This document shows positions 63,315 to 64,000 of a stretch of DNA of 64,000 nucleotides, piece by piece. The stretch is taken from NCBI RefSeq assembly GCF_002858675.1, contig NZ_PJZF01000023.1, positions 16,072 to 80,071 of the forward strand, written 5' to 3'. Positions within the stretch are counted from its first letter, which is position 1, and each line of letters begins with the position of its first letter. The DNA is from Chimaeribacter californicus. Lineage in GTDB: Bacteria > Pseudomonadota > Gammaproteobacteria > Enterobacterales > Enterobacteriaceae. The notes under the pieces were generated by a model. That model saw only the letters and a list, made by a program, of their open reading frames with translations, ran no database searches and was not told the origin of the DNA. The translations under genes and the position numbers were made by a program.

Positions 63315-64000
63315 ATGTCCTCTGCTTCTGTATCCCTTGCTTCTGCTTCCCAACACCCGTACCGCAGCGCGGAGATTATCCGGGCGCATAAACCGGGCTT
63401 TACCCCGCGCGTGGCCTTTATTCTCGGCTCCGGCCTCGGGGCGCTGGCGGAAAAGATCCAGGACGCCGTTGAAATCCCCTATGAGACGCTGCCGGGGTTC
63501 CCGGTCAGCACGGTGGCGGGCCACGCGGGCGCGCTGGTGCTGGGCCATCTGGAAGGGGTGCCGGTGGCGTGCATGAAAGGCCGCGGCCACTTCTATGAGG
63601 GCCATGGGATGGGCGTGATGACCGCCGCGGTGCGCACTTTTAAACTGCTGGGCTGTGAGCTGCTGTTCTGCACCAATGCCGCCGGGTCACTGCGCCCGGA
63701 GGTCGGGCCGGGCAGCCTGGTGGCGATCCGCGATCACATCAACACCATGCCCGGCACGCCGCAGGTGGGGCCGAACGATGACCAGTTCGGCGAGCGCTTC
63801 TTTACGCTGGCGAATGCCTATGACGCAGATTGCCGCGCCCGGTTACAGGCCGCTGCGCAGGAAGCTGGGTTCCCGCTCACCGAGGGGGTATTCGTCTCCT
63901 ACCCCGGCCCCAACTTCGAAACCGCCGCCGAGATCCGCATGATGCAGATTATCGGCGGGGACGTGGTCGGCATGTCGGTGGTGCCGGAAGTGATCTCCGC
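63315..64000 (+). CDS. xapA: Purine nucleoside phosphorylase, XapA/PNP-II type (3' end outside window)
   Basis: The first 228 codons are present, from the ATG at 63315 with AAGGAG upstream. PNP family motifs: FILGSGLGALAEKI, GRGHFYEGHGM, FCTNAAGSLRPEVGPG, YPGPNFETAAEI and GGDVVGMSVVPEV. It cleaves purine nucleosides with phosphate to free base and ribose-1-phosphate. XapA (xanthosine phosphorylase) is the nearest E. coli relative; specificity for inosine/guanosine versus xanthosine cannot be settled. The gene continues past the window edge. Confidence 0.88.
   Translation, partial: MSSASVSLASASQHPYRSAEIIRAHKPGFTPRVAFILGSGLGALAEKIQDAVEIPYETLPGFPVSTVAGHAGALVLGHLEGVPVACMKGRGHFYEGHGMGVMTAAVRTFKLLGCELLFCTNAAGSLRPEVGPGSLVAIRDHINTMPGTPQVGPNDDQFGERFFTLANAYDADCRARLQAAAQEAGFPLTEGVFVSYPGPNFETAAEIRMMQIIGGDVVGMSVVPEVIS

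Overview
The window is a chromosomal segment of a Gram-negative enteric bacterium (Enterobacterales). The evidence is an intact hisLGDCBHAFI operon followed by gnd, the wza-wzb-wzc capsule module next to a yegH-type gene, the udk-dcd-asmA group, apbC and metG, and a partial flhD. All of these read as close relatives of the E. coli genes, but the gene order differs from E. coli: flhD lies beside yeeZ-his, and a dcuC-type gene and an acyltransferase sit between yegH and asmA. The backbone is GC-rich. Parts of the polysaccharide clusters are visibly richer in A+T. The genus cannot be fixed from the sequence alone; a relative of Serratia, Rahnella, Gibbsiella, Erwinia or Pantoea would fit. No tRNA, rRNA, CRISPR array or insertion sequence was recognised.

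Layout. 1-2,161: 5' end of flhD with a long regulated leader (CRP-like site, RcsAB-like box), then yeeZ. 2,332-9,711: histidine operon with leader peptide and attenuator, ending at a shared bidirectional terminator opposite gnd. 11,514-25,451: O-polysaccharide locus. A leftward block rfbC-rfbD-wzm-wzt-(1331-aa methyltransferase/glycosyltransferase)-HAD protein-two family 2 glycosyltransferases is divergent from rfbB-rfbA. This encodes dTDP-rhamnose synthesis, a probably rhamnose-rich chain, and export by an ABC transporter whose ATPase carries a chain-end-binding domain. 25,522-27,689: galU and galE.

27,838-50,650: a large leftward Wzx/Wzy-type exopolysaccharide operon headed by a JUMPStart/ops element (RfaH type) and possible RcsAB sites. 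Order of transcription: wza, wzb, wzc, GT2, acetyltransferase, GT4, wzy, GT4, GT4, manC, manB, wbaP-type initiator, galU paralogue, galF, a Tat-type signal-bearing beta-helix protein, wzx, pyruvyltransferase, GT2. Its content resembles amylovoran/stewartan clusters of plant-associated enterics, but it adds GDP-mannose genes and places the initiator in the middle. 51,090-64,000: yegH, acyltransferase, dcuC, the udk-dcd-asmA operon, a PAP2 phosphatase, apbC, metG, and a partial purine nucleoside phosphorylase.

How the parts work together. GalU/GalF, GalE, ManB/ManC and RmlABCD supply UDP-glucose/galactose, GDP-mannose and dTDP-rhamnose to two separate surface polymers. One leaves through Wzm/Wzt with its length probably set by a coiled-coil terminator-like protein. 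The other is built on a lipid carrier, flipped by Wzx, polymerised by Wzy and exported through Wzc/Wza under Wzb control. RcsAB-like boxes at both the flhD leader and the capsule promoter suggest opposite control of motility and capsule.
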